Source of the DNA: a virus
IMG/VR virus record: IMGVR_UViG_3300020474_000058
Span: 1 to 33,403 of that record
Length of the DNA: 33,403 nucleotides
Strand: one strand, 5' to 3'
The notes under the pieces are model-generated. The model was not told where the DNA came from and made no database searches. It saw only the letters and a program-made list of their open reading frames with translations. Below are positions 1 through 10,497 of the stretch, one piece after another (position 1 is the first letter of the stretch; each line of letters starts with the position of its first letter). Both the position numbers and the translations under genes were made by a program.

Positions 1-3000
1 GTTCTACGTGAGGTAATGTGGGATGTTAAGTTTGGTGGTAACTATAAGACATACTCTGTTGCTAAGGGTTACATCACCAATGACTTCAATGGTAAGACAT
101 ATCCACAGATCATTCAAGATGTAGAAAGAGACGAGGTTGCAAAAGTATTCCAAGAAGTTAAGAACGTTGCAATGCAAGTTATCAAGAATGAAGCAGTTAC
201 TGTTACATCTGGTAATGACTTAACACAGATCATTGACAATACAATCGTAGATGATTGGGATGAAGATGAACTACTACCTAAGTGTGGTTCAGCAGTCGCT
301 GCTGTTGACTCATTGATGGACATCATCATCGGAGCAATCGGAACTGATGCTGGCGTTGGTAATCTTAATGGTATACAAAGGACAACTGCTGATGGTGCAG
401 ATCCTGGTTGGAACACAGCACTCAACATACTATCTGCAACTGCAACATCAATTACAATTAACGTTGGTGCATCACCAGCGGGCGAACAATACGCCCATAC
501 ATTTGTTGCTGCACAGTCAGGTGCAGTTATATCTGGTGGTAACTATGATCATACATTTGTCAGTGCTTCAGCTGGTGCAGTCAATGTTGTTAACGGATCA
601 CAGATCACACCAGTCAATGCAACATATGATGCAATTACAGGTATAATGGTATTATACTTTGGATCTAAGCATGGCGTAACAACATCTGATCAATTATCTC
701 TAGATGATAATTCACTTACATTCACATGTTCTATGGATAACAATGCGTCTTCCAAGACATATCCTAGAACCAGTGATCCAATACAAGGACAGAATGTAAA
801 CCCAACTGCTGTTACAGATTACAGTATTAGTATTAACGTTGGTACATCACCATTGGTAGAATTCAATGTATCAAATGCAATCTACGATCAGACAACTGGA
901 TCTCTAGCATTAACTATCGGTAACCACAGTTTACCAACAGGTACATCAATCAGACTTAAGGAAGAGTCACTCATCTTTACATGTACTAAAGATCAGAACA
1001 AGACAACTCATGCATATCCTAGATCTGCTGGTAAGTACAGACCATCTGCATATCAGGATGGTAATTGCTCTGATGTTTGTGCAACAGTCAATGCTTTAAT
1101 TGATATTCTTTGCAATACCATTAATGATGGTAATTTGAATAGTCTACCTCCACTAAGCAATGGTGAGTGGGATTGTGCTAATGTTCGTTCATCTATTGAA
1201 ACTCTATTTGATATTCTAAATGATGCAATCAATGGAAAGACTCTTGCTGGTCTACCTCCACTCAATACAGGTGACTTTACAATCAATAACGAAGCATCCA
1301 AGTGTTTCCGTGATGTCACATACATCGTTGATGCTATTGTTAATGACCTTAGAGTTGGTGGTAACATCAACAGTATACAGGCTGGTGAAGCATACTACGT
1401 TGGTAACAGTCTAGAATATATTGACGGGGAGAAGACAGAGACACTAGACGCATGGAACTATGTTGGTGAGATGGCAACTGCTGCCATGAGAAACTTTGAT
1501 GTTCTTGCATATAATTGTTCAACAACTAGTGGTTCTGCTATCGTTGATGTCAATGATACCCGTGGTATTATTATTGGTATGAGTGTCAAGGAATATGACG
1601 ACACTGATCCAGTAAATCCTGCATATGTCAATGGACTGTTACAGGATAGTTCTACACAGTTAGTTACTAACATACCATCAGGAACATATGTTAAGAGAAT
1701 TGTAAGTAACACACAAATTGAACTTGGTGTTAATGGTTCTAGATTGAATGAAGGTAACACAGTCAACGCCTTACAAACAAGTACAACAACAGAACTATAC
1801 TTTGTGTATGAGAGAGGTATCTGGGCTGACACATTACCTACAACTGTAACTGTAGGACCTGAGTCAAGTAATCCTGATGTTATTCAAGACACAACTACAT
1901 CAGCATCAAGTAGAGAGTGTGCAGGAACAGCAAATGCTATTGAAACATTAGTTGGTAACATTACTACTATTATTAATAGTGGTCTTGGCACAGTTACTAG
2001 ACAAGAACAGACAGTCAACACTGCACTTCTTGCATCCAGAGCAACAGTGTTTACGATTGACGTTACTGGTGCAGGTCCTTCAAACCCACATGACTTTGAA
2101 ACTGGTACACCAGTCAGACTTGTACCACGCCCTCGCTTTGATCAGACAACAGGTAGATATGTTGATGTTGACAAGCGTCTTGTTAGATTACCTAACGGAT
2201 TTGAAACTAACAGAACATACTATGTAATTACACCTGGCAGAAGAACCGAACCAGAAAACTATGGTTCAACAACATTCTTTGATGGTAACGATCAAACAAG
2301 ATTAATGCTTGCAACATCTAAAGAAAATGCTGCTGCTGGTATTTACATCTACGCATCTGAAACTGATGCAATTGATAAGGATGTTGAGATTGATCTTTAT
2401 CAATTTGTAATTGATGATTCATATGATCTACACAACTACAAAGCATCACTAACAAATACAGTTAATGCTGGTATTATGACTGATGTGGCACACATCTTTG
2501 ATATACCATCTAACTCAACCACAGCTCAGAAAGCATTTATCAGAGCAATTGAAGGTGGTGTGTTACCTCTAGTATCAACAGCATATGCTAATGATCCACA
2601 GGTTGCAGTCACAAATAGTAATGATGCAAACTTTGGTAGAATTAATCCTAAAGTTGAATTCTTTACTCGTTACCAGAACAATAAGGTAGTCACATTACAT
2701 AAGACAAAGGCAGATGCAATCAACAATGTAAACCCAATTACATTTGGTGCAGGACAGACTGGCGTTGTATTCAATCTATTTGGTAACAAACGTCGTTCAC
2801 CAATGCAGTATGATCCTGGTTTTGCTAGTGCTGCATCACCAGAGGGTAAGTGGTTTATTAATTGTAAGGATGAAGTAACTGGTGCACAAACCACTCCTAC
2901 AGATAATATATTCTGGAGACTTAATCAGAGTGATTACTCTGATAGACAGAGATCTACTGATATGTGGTATCAACGTCTTACAGATGATCGTGATAAGGAT

Positions 3001-6000
3001 GAAAGAACATACAAACTTCGTCTTGTTATTCCTAAGTATCTTGAGAATGCAAGAGATCCAATCAATGGATTTGTAATGAAAACAAGAACTGACGATACTC
3101 GTAAGTTAGTTCCTCAGAAGATTTTACTCAAACCAGTTGTTGGTACAGTATATGGTGCTCGTTTTGAGAACCCAGTCAATGCTGGTGAATATCTTGGTGA
3201 TACAACTGGAACATATGATCCATACAAGAGAGATACAACAGGTGCAGGAATTGAATACCGTGCTATGGCAAAGTTTGTATCTGGTGTTCAAGCAACAATT
3301 CAATCTGGACGTAAAGTTAAGGACATATTAGATGATAGTATAGAATATACAGAATTAACAGTCTTTGACCATGGAATTGACACTGTTAATTTTCCTGGCT
3401 TGAGAAATGAGATATTTACTACAGTCAAGATTACTTCACCACAAGGTGGTATCTTTGTAACTAGCAAGGTAGACAACACTGCAAATGCAACAAATTCAGT
3501 TTCATTTGCTGGTAATTCATCAGGTCTTGCAAATATTCATGCTTATTACACAGTAGATGGTGATCATTATATTATAATCAAAAATATTAGATCTGGTACA
3601 CTAGAGTATAGTGAGTTTGCAAACACTAGATTCACTCAAGGCACTGTCTTTGCTGACATGCTAGAGGATCAGGATATGGGCAAATCGCTACCTCTAAAAA
3701 CACAAATTGCAAAAAATAATCCCCAGTTTTTCTACAAGCAAAACGGTGCGAATGTTTACACAGTCACACCTGGCGATAGAATACAAGATAGTGCTGGTGT
3801 TGAATACTATGTTGATAGTGTTGAGGATGTTGGAGTTATTGAAGATACATTCTACGTCTTCGGATATGAAACATTACAGAAACGTATCTCAGGTCAGCAA
3901 GATGGTATCTACTATCTAACTGCATTGCGTGGTAATATTTCTCCATTCCCAACTGGTGCTGGTGTAACTAATAACTTCAAGAAGTTTAAGTTCTCACAAC
4001 CAGTTAGCAAACTATATCCTCTAAACTATAGAAACGATCCCCTTTGGTTTACTAAGTCTGGTACATCACAACTAGAGAAAGATTACTATGCTGGATTGAT
4101 AGATCCACCATCAACATTCTCTGCTGCTGATAACTATACACATGGTCTTGTATATGTTAACGACTTCAAGGGATCAACAACTAGAGAGATGGTTGATGAT
4201 CTTACAGAGCAACCAGCATTCTTGACAAATACTTATGATATTAAAGCACAGACAGGTAATGCTACATCTGGATCAGAGGATCGTTTAATTCCTATTGGTG
4301 GTAGTGGTGAAGTATCAATATCAGATACGAGATATTATATTGAATTAAGACGACCATCTATTGCAAGAGCAGGAAACCACACATTTGAATATCTCGGTTA
4401 TGGTCCTGGTAACTACAGTACAGGTCTACCAATCAGACAAGAAATCGTTCTAACACCCGACGAAGATTTCTATGCACAGTCTAAGAAACAGGATGCTGGT
4501 ATTGTATTCTATACTGGTATCAACTCACAAGGTGACTTGTATATTGGTAATAGAAGAATTAATGCTATTACTGGTGAGGAGACATTTATAGATGCTGCTG
4601 TACTAGCAGACGATGGTGACGAAGATGATACAATAGGAGGATTAGTTACTACATTTGACACTCCTGTAACATTCAACCAGAATATTACAGTTGTTGGTGG
4701 TGACGGACAGTTAGTAAGTAACTTTGAGTCTCCTGTAGTTATATCTGTACAAGATGGTGATTTCATACAACAGAAGGATGCTTTAATCATACGTTCAAAT
4801 GTAGATAGCACAGAAAATGATCTTGGTCAAATTGAGCAAGATGAAGGATTAGATAGAACTTCATTCTCACCTCCTACTGCTGGTGATATCACTCTCAGCA
4901 AGAACACAATCAAATCTGCTGTATTCCAATTCAATGCTAGAGGAAATGGTCAGAGATATCTATTCCAGACACATACCATAGGTGGTATTGCTTCTAACAT
5001 TACACCAAATCAATCTCAATTGATTGCAAGTGGTGGATCAAGAATTAATACTAATCAATTTACAACTTATGCTGGTGTATTACCATTACCAGGTGATGTA
5101 TTACTTAAGGGATCTGAGATAGGTAAGAGTGGTTCTATTGGTTGGATATTATCTAACTACTTCTCACAAATTCCTAACATTCAAATTGACAATATCATAT
5201 TTGATGGAACTAATGTTGTCAAACTAGAGTTTAGAGATTTTAACACTGGTGTTGCAATAACAAACCAAGAGATTGGAATTTCAAGTGGATCACAAATTAG
5301 AATTAAGAACTTCTACTTTGATCCTAGGTTAAATCTAACATGGCAAGTATTCAGTAAGCCTGGTGATGCATTCCAGACATCAAATAACTACGTTCATTTC
5401 CAAGTTATTGATCAGATCCCACAGTCAACTAGTCCATGGGAGACAATCATTGCAGGAACTGCACAAGGTGCTGTTGCTCCTACTATTGAGTTCTCTAACT
5501 CTAATTTCAAGGAAATTGGTGTAATTGGTGGTGAATCATTAAGAACAGAGACAGAAACTATTGGTGATTATAAGTTAGGTGTTAACACAGTTGCAAGATC
5601 ACCACACAGTTCATATACAAATTCATTTGTAAGTTTAGAAACTGAACCTCGTGCAAACTTAGATGTTGTTGGTACAGCATTTATCAGTGGTAGGACAACT
5701 GCAGATTATTTACAGCATACAAACTTTGCTGATCGTGATAAGACTGATGTTGATAACGCATTCTTAGTTGGTGGTGATAGTGCATTCCCTAATGATCAAA
5801 GTGTCTTTAGAGTTGCAACTACAAATAGTGGTCGTGTTGGTATCAATATAAACAATACTCTATTAGATAGAGCACTCGTTGTTAATGGTTTATCTAGATT
5901 TACTGATGATGCTAGATTTGAGCATGACATTGAAGTCAATGGTGATAACGGTGTAATTGCTGAGATCAGAACATCACAGACAACAGGAACATTTAACTTA

Positions 6001-9000
6001 ATAGATGATGCTACATTTGTTGGCACATTAAACTTAGGTAGTGAAGTTACAACTGCATACTTATTCAATGACAGCACAGCAGATCAGTTTATACATCTTG
6101 GTCGTTCATCTGAGCATAGTAATATATGGTTAGGTGTAACACCTGATAGCACTGGTGCAAATATTTCTAAGGTAGAAATTGGTGGTGCATTTGCTAACAC
6201 TAATGAAGACTTATCATACACCAAGATCAAGACTAGAAACTTGAGAATTGATGGTGATGCATGGTTAGGATTCCGTAAGGGACTTGGTGAAACCACATCA
6301 CTTAAATCACAAGCATCACAGGTTGATTTCTTCTCTAACACTGGTGGTCCTTCAATCATCAATTTTGCAACTAATGCATCTGAAATTAACATTGCTGGAC
6401 AGGGTGGACAAACTACCATTAACAACCAGTTAGAAGTTATTGCATCTGCTAAGTTCAATGGTGATATCCATATGTGTGGTGGTGTTGCATCATTTGCATT
6501 TACTGGTGGAAGAGCACAGTTAGGAACAGATATAACCGCACATGAAGATGGTATTATATCTACTGCATTGTTCAATAAGAATATTGATATCTTAAATGTT
6601 CTTGTCAAAGGAACAAATGAAGAAGGATACAACCAAATTGATACTGCTGGTGCAGGACAATGGGGTGGAACATCGTATCAAAATACAGTCAATACTGGTG
6701 GATCAGTTGAACCCATCATTCTACCAGCAATATCTGGAGATGAATACTATCTACCACTTAAATTTGAACCAGTCAAAGCAAATGGTGATCCATATTTTGG
6801 AACCAGTGATTACATCATAGTTGATAGTGCAGTTGTTGGTACAGGTTCATCAGCAACAGGACATCCTGAGATTCTACAGATTACAGAACTCACAAGGATT
6901 AACGAAGCACCATACTACATTAAAGTCAAGCGTCAACCATTTGGTGCATTTGGTGGTGTATTAAGCAATCATGTTGATACTACACCAATATACAAAGTTA
7001 ATGTACAGTTTGATGCTACATGGACAGAGCAAGCACTTGATAATGATACCAGTGCAACTGATTCAGTATATCTCTCAGAGTTTGGTGGTAGTCTAACAAA
7101 CAATGATTATGTTATTATTGATAGAAACGACTCACCAAAAGTTCCAGAATATATTAAAGTCATCAGTCCTCTAGAGCAACAAGTACAGAAGTTTAGAATT
7201 TCTAATTGTGCTGATCCAGATGAGGATGTATTCGTAGTTAATTCTGTAACTGGTGAAGTACAAATTGGTAATCCAAATATACCAGGATCAGTTTTATCAG
7301 TCAACTCATCACTTATCATGGATGGTGGTTGTGGAACTCTTGGCACGACTCAGTTTACTGGTGATGCAAATGCTCAAACAAATGTAATTACTAACATACA
7401 GGTTCTAACTTCTGGTAAGACAATTGCTGATATTCAGAAAGGAGATCTTGTCACTGTTATTACAGATGGGTCACCTATAAAGATGACTCAAGATACTGCT
7501 GTTGACTTCGTGTTTGGCGGTGCTGTTTACTTAACAGATAAGATCATTGGATCATCATCAATAACTGGTGGTACATTTAAAGCAGAAAGAAATGAGAGAA
7601 TAACAGCAACTGATGGTGGTAATAATGTAACATTTGATGTTGATACATGCACAGGTACAACAACAATTGGTACACATGCTGGTAGATTTGATCTTAACCT
7701 AGCATGGTCAAGTGCTGCTGGAATTCTTACAAATGCTAATTTACCAGCAGCATTAAATGATGATAACATAATTGCGTATAGTTACTATGCAGATCCACAG
7801 ACAATACAGGGTAATGGTCCTAATACAACTATTGTATCAACTGCAACTGGAGGAGGAGTATTACAGATAACAGTGCAGCAACTTGGAGAAGGAACTGGTA
7901 AGTTTGCAGTTGGCGACCTAATTGCTGTAGGACCTCTAACATCATTCTCTAGCAACACTGGTCAACTTGAATTTATGACAATTACTGGTGTCGTTGATGC
8001 AACAAATGTGATCACTGTGAACAGAGCACAGGAAGGCACAGTTGAGATGAGTCATCAGGCTGCTGATGTTGTTAGAAGAATTATCAAACATGAGAGACAA
8101 TCTCTAGTAGTTGATGCTCAGATTAGACAAAGACAACAAGGTGGAGTTCCAACTGACTATCTCTCTGTAATTCTAGAGAGAGGATATATCTCACAATCTA
8201 AACTTGATTACAGACAGTGGTTGAGATTTAGAAATACATCTACTGGCACTGAAATTCTCACCATCGTACAAGGCAGATTATATGGTAAGAACCATATGAC
8301 CATAATGGATGAGCAAATAGGTGATGGTGCTAAGTCATATAGAGAGGGTAGTCTGAATGTCACAGATGCACTAACATTAAGTGGTGGTAACTTCACCATC
8401 TTTGATAGTGTCAAACAAACAAAACTATTCCAGTTTGTTAATGATGACGGACATGCTGATCACCAAGGTATATTGTATTGGGATGCTGCTGTTACTGCAA
8501 GGGGAGAGATCCGATTATATCCAACATCTTGCCCAGAAAATGTTCTGTTAAGTTTAAACTGTGATCCATCATTCTCAGTTGATAACTCTGGTAATGTAGT
8601 TGCTCAGAATTCATTAACAGTCACAGGTACTGCAGTATCTGTTCCTACAAAGGATGATGTATTCTCAGTACAAAATCTTGGAGTTGGTGGTGGTAGTGAG
8701 TTCACTGTTAACAGAGATCGTTCAATTGATGCATTTGGATTACAAAACTTCACTACATCAAGTGGTGCAAGACATGCAAGATACTTATCCGCAGCATCAC
8801 CAGAAGCAGATCTAACATTGATTCCAAATATAGTATACATGGTCAATGTTCAGAATACACAAACATTAATCGTTACATTACCACCAGCACCACAAACAGG
8901 TGACATTGTAAGAATGATTGATGTAGGTGGTAACTTGAAGTTTGACACAACATTAGTCGTCAGAACTCCTGAGACTAGTGGCACACCAATACAGGGTGAT

Positions 9001-9168
9001 GCAATAGGAACACTATTTGGAGATAGATTAACTCCATATCCATCTGGTGAACTTGTAGTACAAACTCCAAATGCAGGATTTGCATTAATATATCTTGGTT
9101 CAACTGATAGTAATGATCAAATAGGAATCCCAACCAGCGTACAGGGTTGGTGGTTAATGGAGGTATAA
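1..9168 (+). CDS. Giant virion structural protein, tail/fibre type (5' partial)
   Basis: Very large structural protein of the kind encoded near the tail fibres of T4-like marine phages. The frame is open from base 1; the first ATG (16) has no spaced ribosome-binding site and the residues there look internal, so I treat the gene as cut by the window edge, with 3,055 residues visible. The N-terminal third holds two repeat types. About five copies of a short helical module have a cysteine near the start and an L-x-x-I core (around bases 280-345, 1072-1155, 1172-1262, 1300-1380, 1915-1980). Two copies of a ~50-residue unit read YDxxTG...FTCxxDxN...YPR (about 619-775 and 880-1030). The remainder is Asn/Thr/Gly-rich, beta-structured-looking sequence without catalytic motifs. 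It is followed three bases later by collar-domain genes, which supports a tail-fibre or baseplate role. The family level is sure, the exact position in the virion is inference. Confidence 0.85.
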   Translation, partial: VLREVMWDVKFGGNYKTYSVAKGYITNDFNGKTYPQIIQDVERDEVAKVFQEVKNVAMQVIKNEAVTVTSGNDLTQIIDNTIVDDWDEDELLPKCGSAVAAVDSLMDIIIGAIGTDAGVGNLNGIQRTTADGADPGWNTALNILSATATSITINVGASPAGEQYAHTFVAAQSGAVISGGNYDHTFVSASAGAVNVVNGSQITPVNATYDAITGIMVLYFGSKHGVTTSDQLSLDDNSLTFTCSMDNNASSKTYPRTSDPIQGQNVNPTAVTDYSISINVGTSPLVEFNVSNAIYDQTTGSLALTIGNHSLPTGTSIRLKEESLIFTCTKDQNKTTHAYPRSAGKYRPSAYQDGNCSDVCATVNALIDILCNTINDGNLNSLPPLSNGEWDCANVRSSIETLFDILNDAINGKTLAGLPPLNTGDFTINNEASKCFRDVTYIVDAIVNDLRVGGNINSIQAGEAYYVGNSLEYIDGEKTETLDAWNYVGEMATAAMRNFDVLAYNCSTTSGSAIVDVNDTRGIIIGMSVKEYDDTDPVNPAYVNGLLQDSSTQLVTNIPSGTYVKRIVSNTQIELGVNGSRLNEGNTVNALQTSTTTELYFVYERGIWADTLPTTVTVGPESSNPDVIQDTTTSASSRECAGTANAIETLVGNITTIINSGLGTVTRQEQTVNTALLASRATVFTIDVTGAGPSNPHDFETGTPVRLVPRPRFDQTTGRYVDVDKRLVRLPNGFETNRTYYVITPGRRTEPENYGSTTFFDGNDQTRLMLATSKENAAAGIYIYASETDAIDKDVEIDLYQFVIDDSYDLHNYKASLTNTVNAGIMTDVAHIFDIPSNSTTAQKAFIRAIEGGVLPLVSTAYANDPQVAVTNSNDANFGRINPKVEFFTRYQNNKVVTLHKTKADAINNVNPITFGAGQTGVVFNLFGNKRRSPMQYDPGFASAASPEGKWFINCKDEVTGAQTTPTDNIFWRLNQSDYSDRQRSTDMWYQRLTDDRDKDERTYKLRLVIPKYLENARDPINGFVMKTRTDDTRKLVPQKILLKPVVGTVYGARFENPVNAGEYLGDTTGTYDPYKRDTTGAGIEYRAMAKFVSGVQATIQSGRKVKDILDDSIEYTELTVFDHGIDTVNFPGLRNEIFTTVKITSPQGGIFVTSKVDNTANATNSVSFAGNSSGLANIHAYYTVDGDHYIIIKNIRSGTLEYSEFANTRFTQGTVFADMLEDQDMGKSLPLKTQIAKNNPQFFYKQNGANVYTVTPGDRIQDSAGVEYYVDSVEDVGVIEDTFYVFGYETLQKRISGQQDGIYYLTALRGNISPFPTGAGVTNNFKKFKFSQPVSKLYPLNYRNDPLWFTKSGTSQLEKDYYAGLIDPPSTFSAADNYTHGLVYVNDFKGSTTREMVDDLTEQPAFLTNTYDIKAQTGNATSGSEDRLIPIGGSGEVSISDTRYYIELRRPSIARAGNHTFEYLGYGPGNYSTGLPIRQEIVLTPDEDFYAQSKKQDAGIVFYTGINSQGDLYIGNRRINAITGEETFIDAAVLADDGDEDDTIGGLVTTFDTPVTFNQNITVVGGDGQLVSNFESPVVISVQDGDFIQQKDALIIRSNVDSTENDLGQIEQDEGLDRTSFSPPTAGDITLSKNTIKSAVFQFNARGNGQRYLFQTHTIGGIASNITPNQSQLIASGGSRINTNQFTTYAGVLPLPGDVLLKGSEIGKSGSIGWILSNYFSQIPNIQIDNIIFDGTNVVKLEFRDFNTGVAITNQEIGISSGSQIRIKNFYFDPRLNLTWQVFSKPGDAFQTSNNYVHFQVIDQIPQSTSPWETIIAGTAQGAVAPTIEFSNSNFKEIGVIGGESLRTETETIGDYKLGVNTVARSPHSSYTNSFVSLETEPRANLDVVGTAFISGRTTADYLQHTNFADRDKTDVDNAFLVGGDSAFPNDQSVFRVATTNSGRVGININNTLLDRALVVNGLSRFTDDARFEHDIEVNGDNGVIAEIRTSQTTGTFNLIDDATFVGTLNLGSEVTTAYLFNDSTADQFIHLGRSSEHSNIWLGVTPDSTGANISKVEIGGAFANTNEDLSYTKIKTRNLRIDGDAWLGFRKGLGETTSLKSQASQVDFFSNTGGPSIINFATNASEINIAGQGGQTTINNQLEVIASAKFNGDIHMCGGVASFAFTGGRAQLGTDITAHEDGIISTALFNKNIDILNVLVKGTNEEGYNQIDTAGAGQWGGTSYQNTVNTGGSVEPIILPAISGDEYYLPLKFEPVKANGDPYFGTSDYIIVDSAVVGTGSSATGHPEILQITELTRINEAPYYIKVKRQPFGAFGGVLSNHVDTTPIYKVNVQFDATWTEQALDNDTSATDSVYLSEFGGSLTNNDYVIIDRNDSPKVPEYIKVISPLEQQVQKFRISNCADPDEDVFVVNSVTGEVQIGNPNIPGSVLSVNSSLIMDGGCGTLGTTQFTGDANAQTNVITNIQVLTSGKTIADIQKGDLVTVITDGSPIKMTQDTAVDFVFGGAVYLTDKIIGSSSITGGTFKAERNERITATDGGNNVTFDVDTCTGTTTIGTHAGRFDLNLAWSSAAGILTNANLPAALNDDNIIAYSYYADPQTIQGNGPNTTIVSTATGGGVLQITVQQLGEGTGKFAVGDLIAVGPLTSFSSNTGQLEFMTITGVVDATNVITVNRAQEGTVEMSHQAADVVRRIIKHERQSLVVDAQIRQRQQGGVPTDYLSVILERGYISQSKLDYRQWLRFRNTSTGTEILTIVQGRLYGKNHMTIMDEQIGDGAKSYREGSLNVTDALTLSGGNFTIFDSVKQTKLFQFVNDDGHADHQGILYWDAAVTARGEIRLYPTSCPENVLLSLNCDPSFSVDNSGNVVAQNSLTVTGTAVSVPTKDDVFSVQNLGVGGGSEFTVNRDRSIDAFGLQNFTTSSGARHARYLSAASPEADLTLIPNIVYMVNVQNTQTLIVTLPPAPQTGDIVRMIDVGGNLKFDTTLVVRTPETSGTPIQGDAIGTLFGDRLTPYPSGELVVQTPNAGFALIYLGSTDSNDQIGIPTSVQGWWLMEV

Positions 9169-9171
9169 TAA

Positions 9172-10497
9172 ATGGCAAATTATAATAGGATAAAGGCAGC
9201 AAAAGCCAGTCCAGTTGGTACAATCATGCCATGGACTGGTAGTACAAGTTCCTCAGCACTGGTTGCAGATGCCATACCAAATGGATGGATAATATGTAAT
9301 GGTAATCAACTCAAAGCAAAAGATTATCCAATACTCGCACAGGTACTAGGTAATGAATATGGTCCTACAGTAGAACCAGGTCAACCATTCGTTGGCATAT
9401 CTAATTCATATCCAAGTTACAATGACGATGATGTCTTTAATTTACCAACACTTAATCAGCAAGTGCCAATGGATTTAGAGGGTAGTCTATTAACAGGTTT
9501 AGAATTGAGTGTTGTAGGACAATATATTTCAAAAAATGGATTTGAAGGTAATCAACCATTATCAAATGTGTTGTCATATATTGATGCAGAATTTATAACT
9601 AATCCAGAGGCAGAACTATCAGGAAAAATAAAAGGAATTACTTTAGAGGAACCATCATATTTTGATACTATTAGAACTATACCTAGAAAACTAGGTACTG
9701 AGCATACTGCAACACATACACATCCAAGACCATCAGATGGAAGTGTTTATCCATCTGTAGAACTAGGTGGTTCTTATGTGGGTTTGTTTGAAGCAGGATT
9801 TTTTGAGGCTCAAGGTCAGGAATATTCAACAGGATCAGATTTTGGTTTATCTAATGATGAACCACTAGCAGATAGATTTATAACTGGTGAAGTTTTTTGG
9901 ACTGCATATGACCCTGCAGCAACATCATTAGTTGATTGTGATAGACATAGACATTTTGGTAATTCATCTGAAGTTATACCATTAGTACCAAGTCTTGATA
10001 GAAATATTCCAGCTTATGGACAAACAACTGGTACTGCTGGAACTGGATATGCAGATGATAACTCATGTGTATCACAGGTACAACAGGCAGCAGTTACAGC
10101 ACCATTCCCACCACCTGGCGTATACTTAGGACAGAAAAACTATTACTCATCAGATCAAGTTCCTTTAGCAAGAAGAAGTGATGGAACAACACCTATAATA
10201 GGATCACAAAATGATTATTATGGTGCACCTGATACAGCAGTTGGTAGAGATTTTCCATATCCTACCACATTGAATCATGGTGGTGATGCTTTTACTGATG
10301 CAACATTAGGATCACACAATCATTTCACCATTGACATAACAATGACTAATGGACAAATGAATTTGCCTAGCACTATACTCATAAATAATATGACTACTGG
10401 AAACATACAACCTATAAATGTTGACAGAGCACTTAGTGTGCAGATCAATCCTAACACACCATCCTTAGTCGTACTGTATATCATCAGAGCATACTAA
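9172..10497 (+). CDS. Tail-collar domain fibre protein (gp12-like), first of three
   Basis: 441-residue short-tail-fibre-like protein. Residues ~12-110 match the phage tail collar domain: PVGTIMPW, then a WIICNGNQL motif, a D-Y-P-I-L helix, L-G-x-x-Y-G and FNLPTLNQ. Downstream lie several His-x-His pairs (HTH near residue 183, HRH near 262, HNH near 383), the kind that coordinates metal along trimeric fibres in T4 gp12 and gp37. The C-terminus ends in a hydrophobic strand (LVVLYIIRAY), a pattern shared by this gene and the next two. The start is set by GGAGG at 9159-9163, nine bases before the ATG; the gene overlaps the next one by one base (TAATG). The likely role is attachment to the host surface. 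The collar call is strong, the receptor is unknown. Confidence 0.85.
   Translation: MANYNRIKAAKASPVGTIMPWTGSTSSSALVADAIPNGWIICNGNQLKAKDYPILAQVLGNEYGPTVEPGQPFVGISNSYPSYNDDDVFNLPTLNQQVPMDLEGSLLTGLELSVVGQYISKNGFEGNQPLSNVLSYIDAEFITNPEAELSGKIKGITLEEPSYFDTIRTIPRKLGTEHTATHTHPRPSDGSVYPSVELGGSYVGLFEAGFFEAQGQEYSTGSDFGLSNDEPLADRFITGEVFWTAYDPAATSLVDCDRHRHFGNSSEVIPLVPSLDRNIPAYGQTTGTAGTGYADDNSCVSQVQQAAVTAPFPPPGVYLGQKNYYSSDQVPLARRSDGTTPIIGSQNDYYGAPDTAVGRDFPYPTTLNHGGDAFTDATLGSHNHFTIDITMTNGQMNLPSTILINNMTTGNIQPINVDRALSVQINPNTPSLVVLYIIRAY

Noticed and set aside
6084-6632. 182-codon minus-strand frame within the giant structural gene
   Set aside because: Antisense of a well-supported long gene; Pro/Leu/Ser-rich composition and no promoter or ribosome-binding site.
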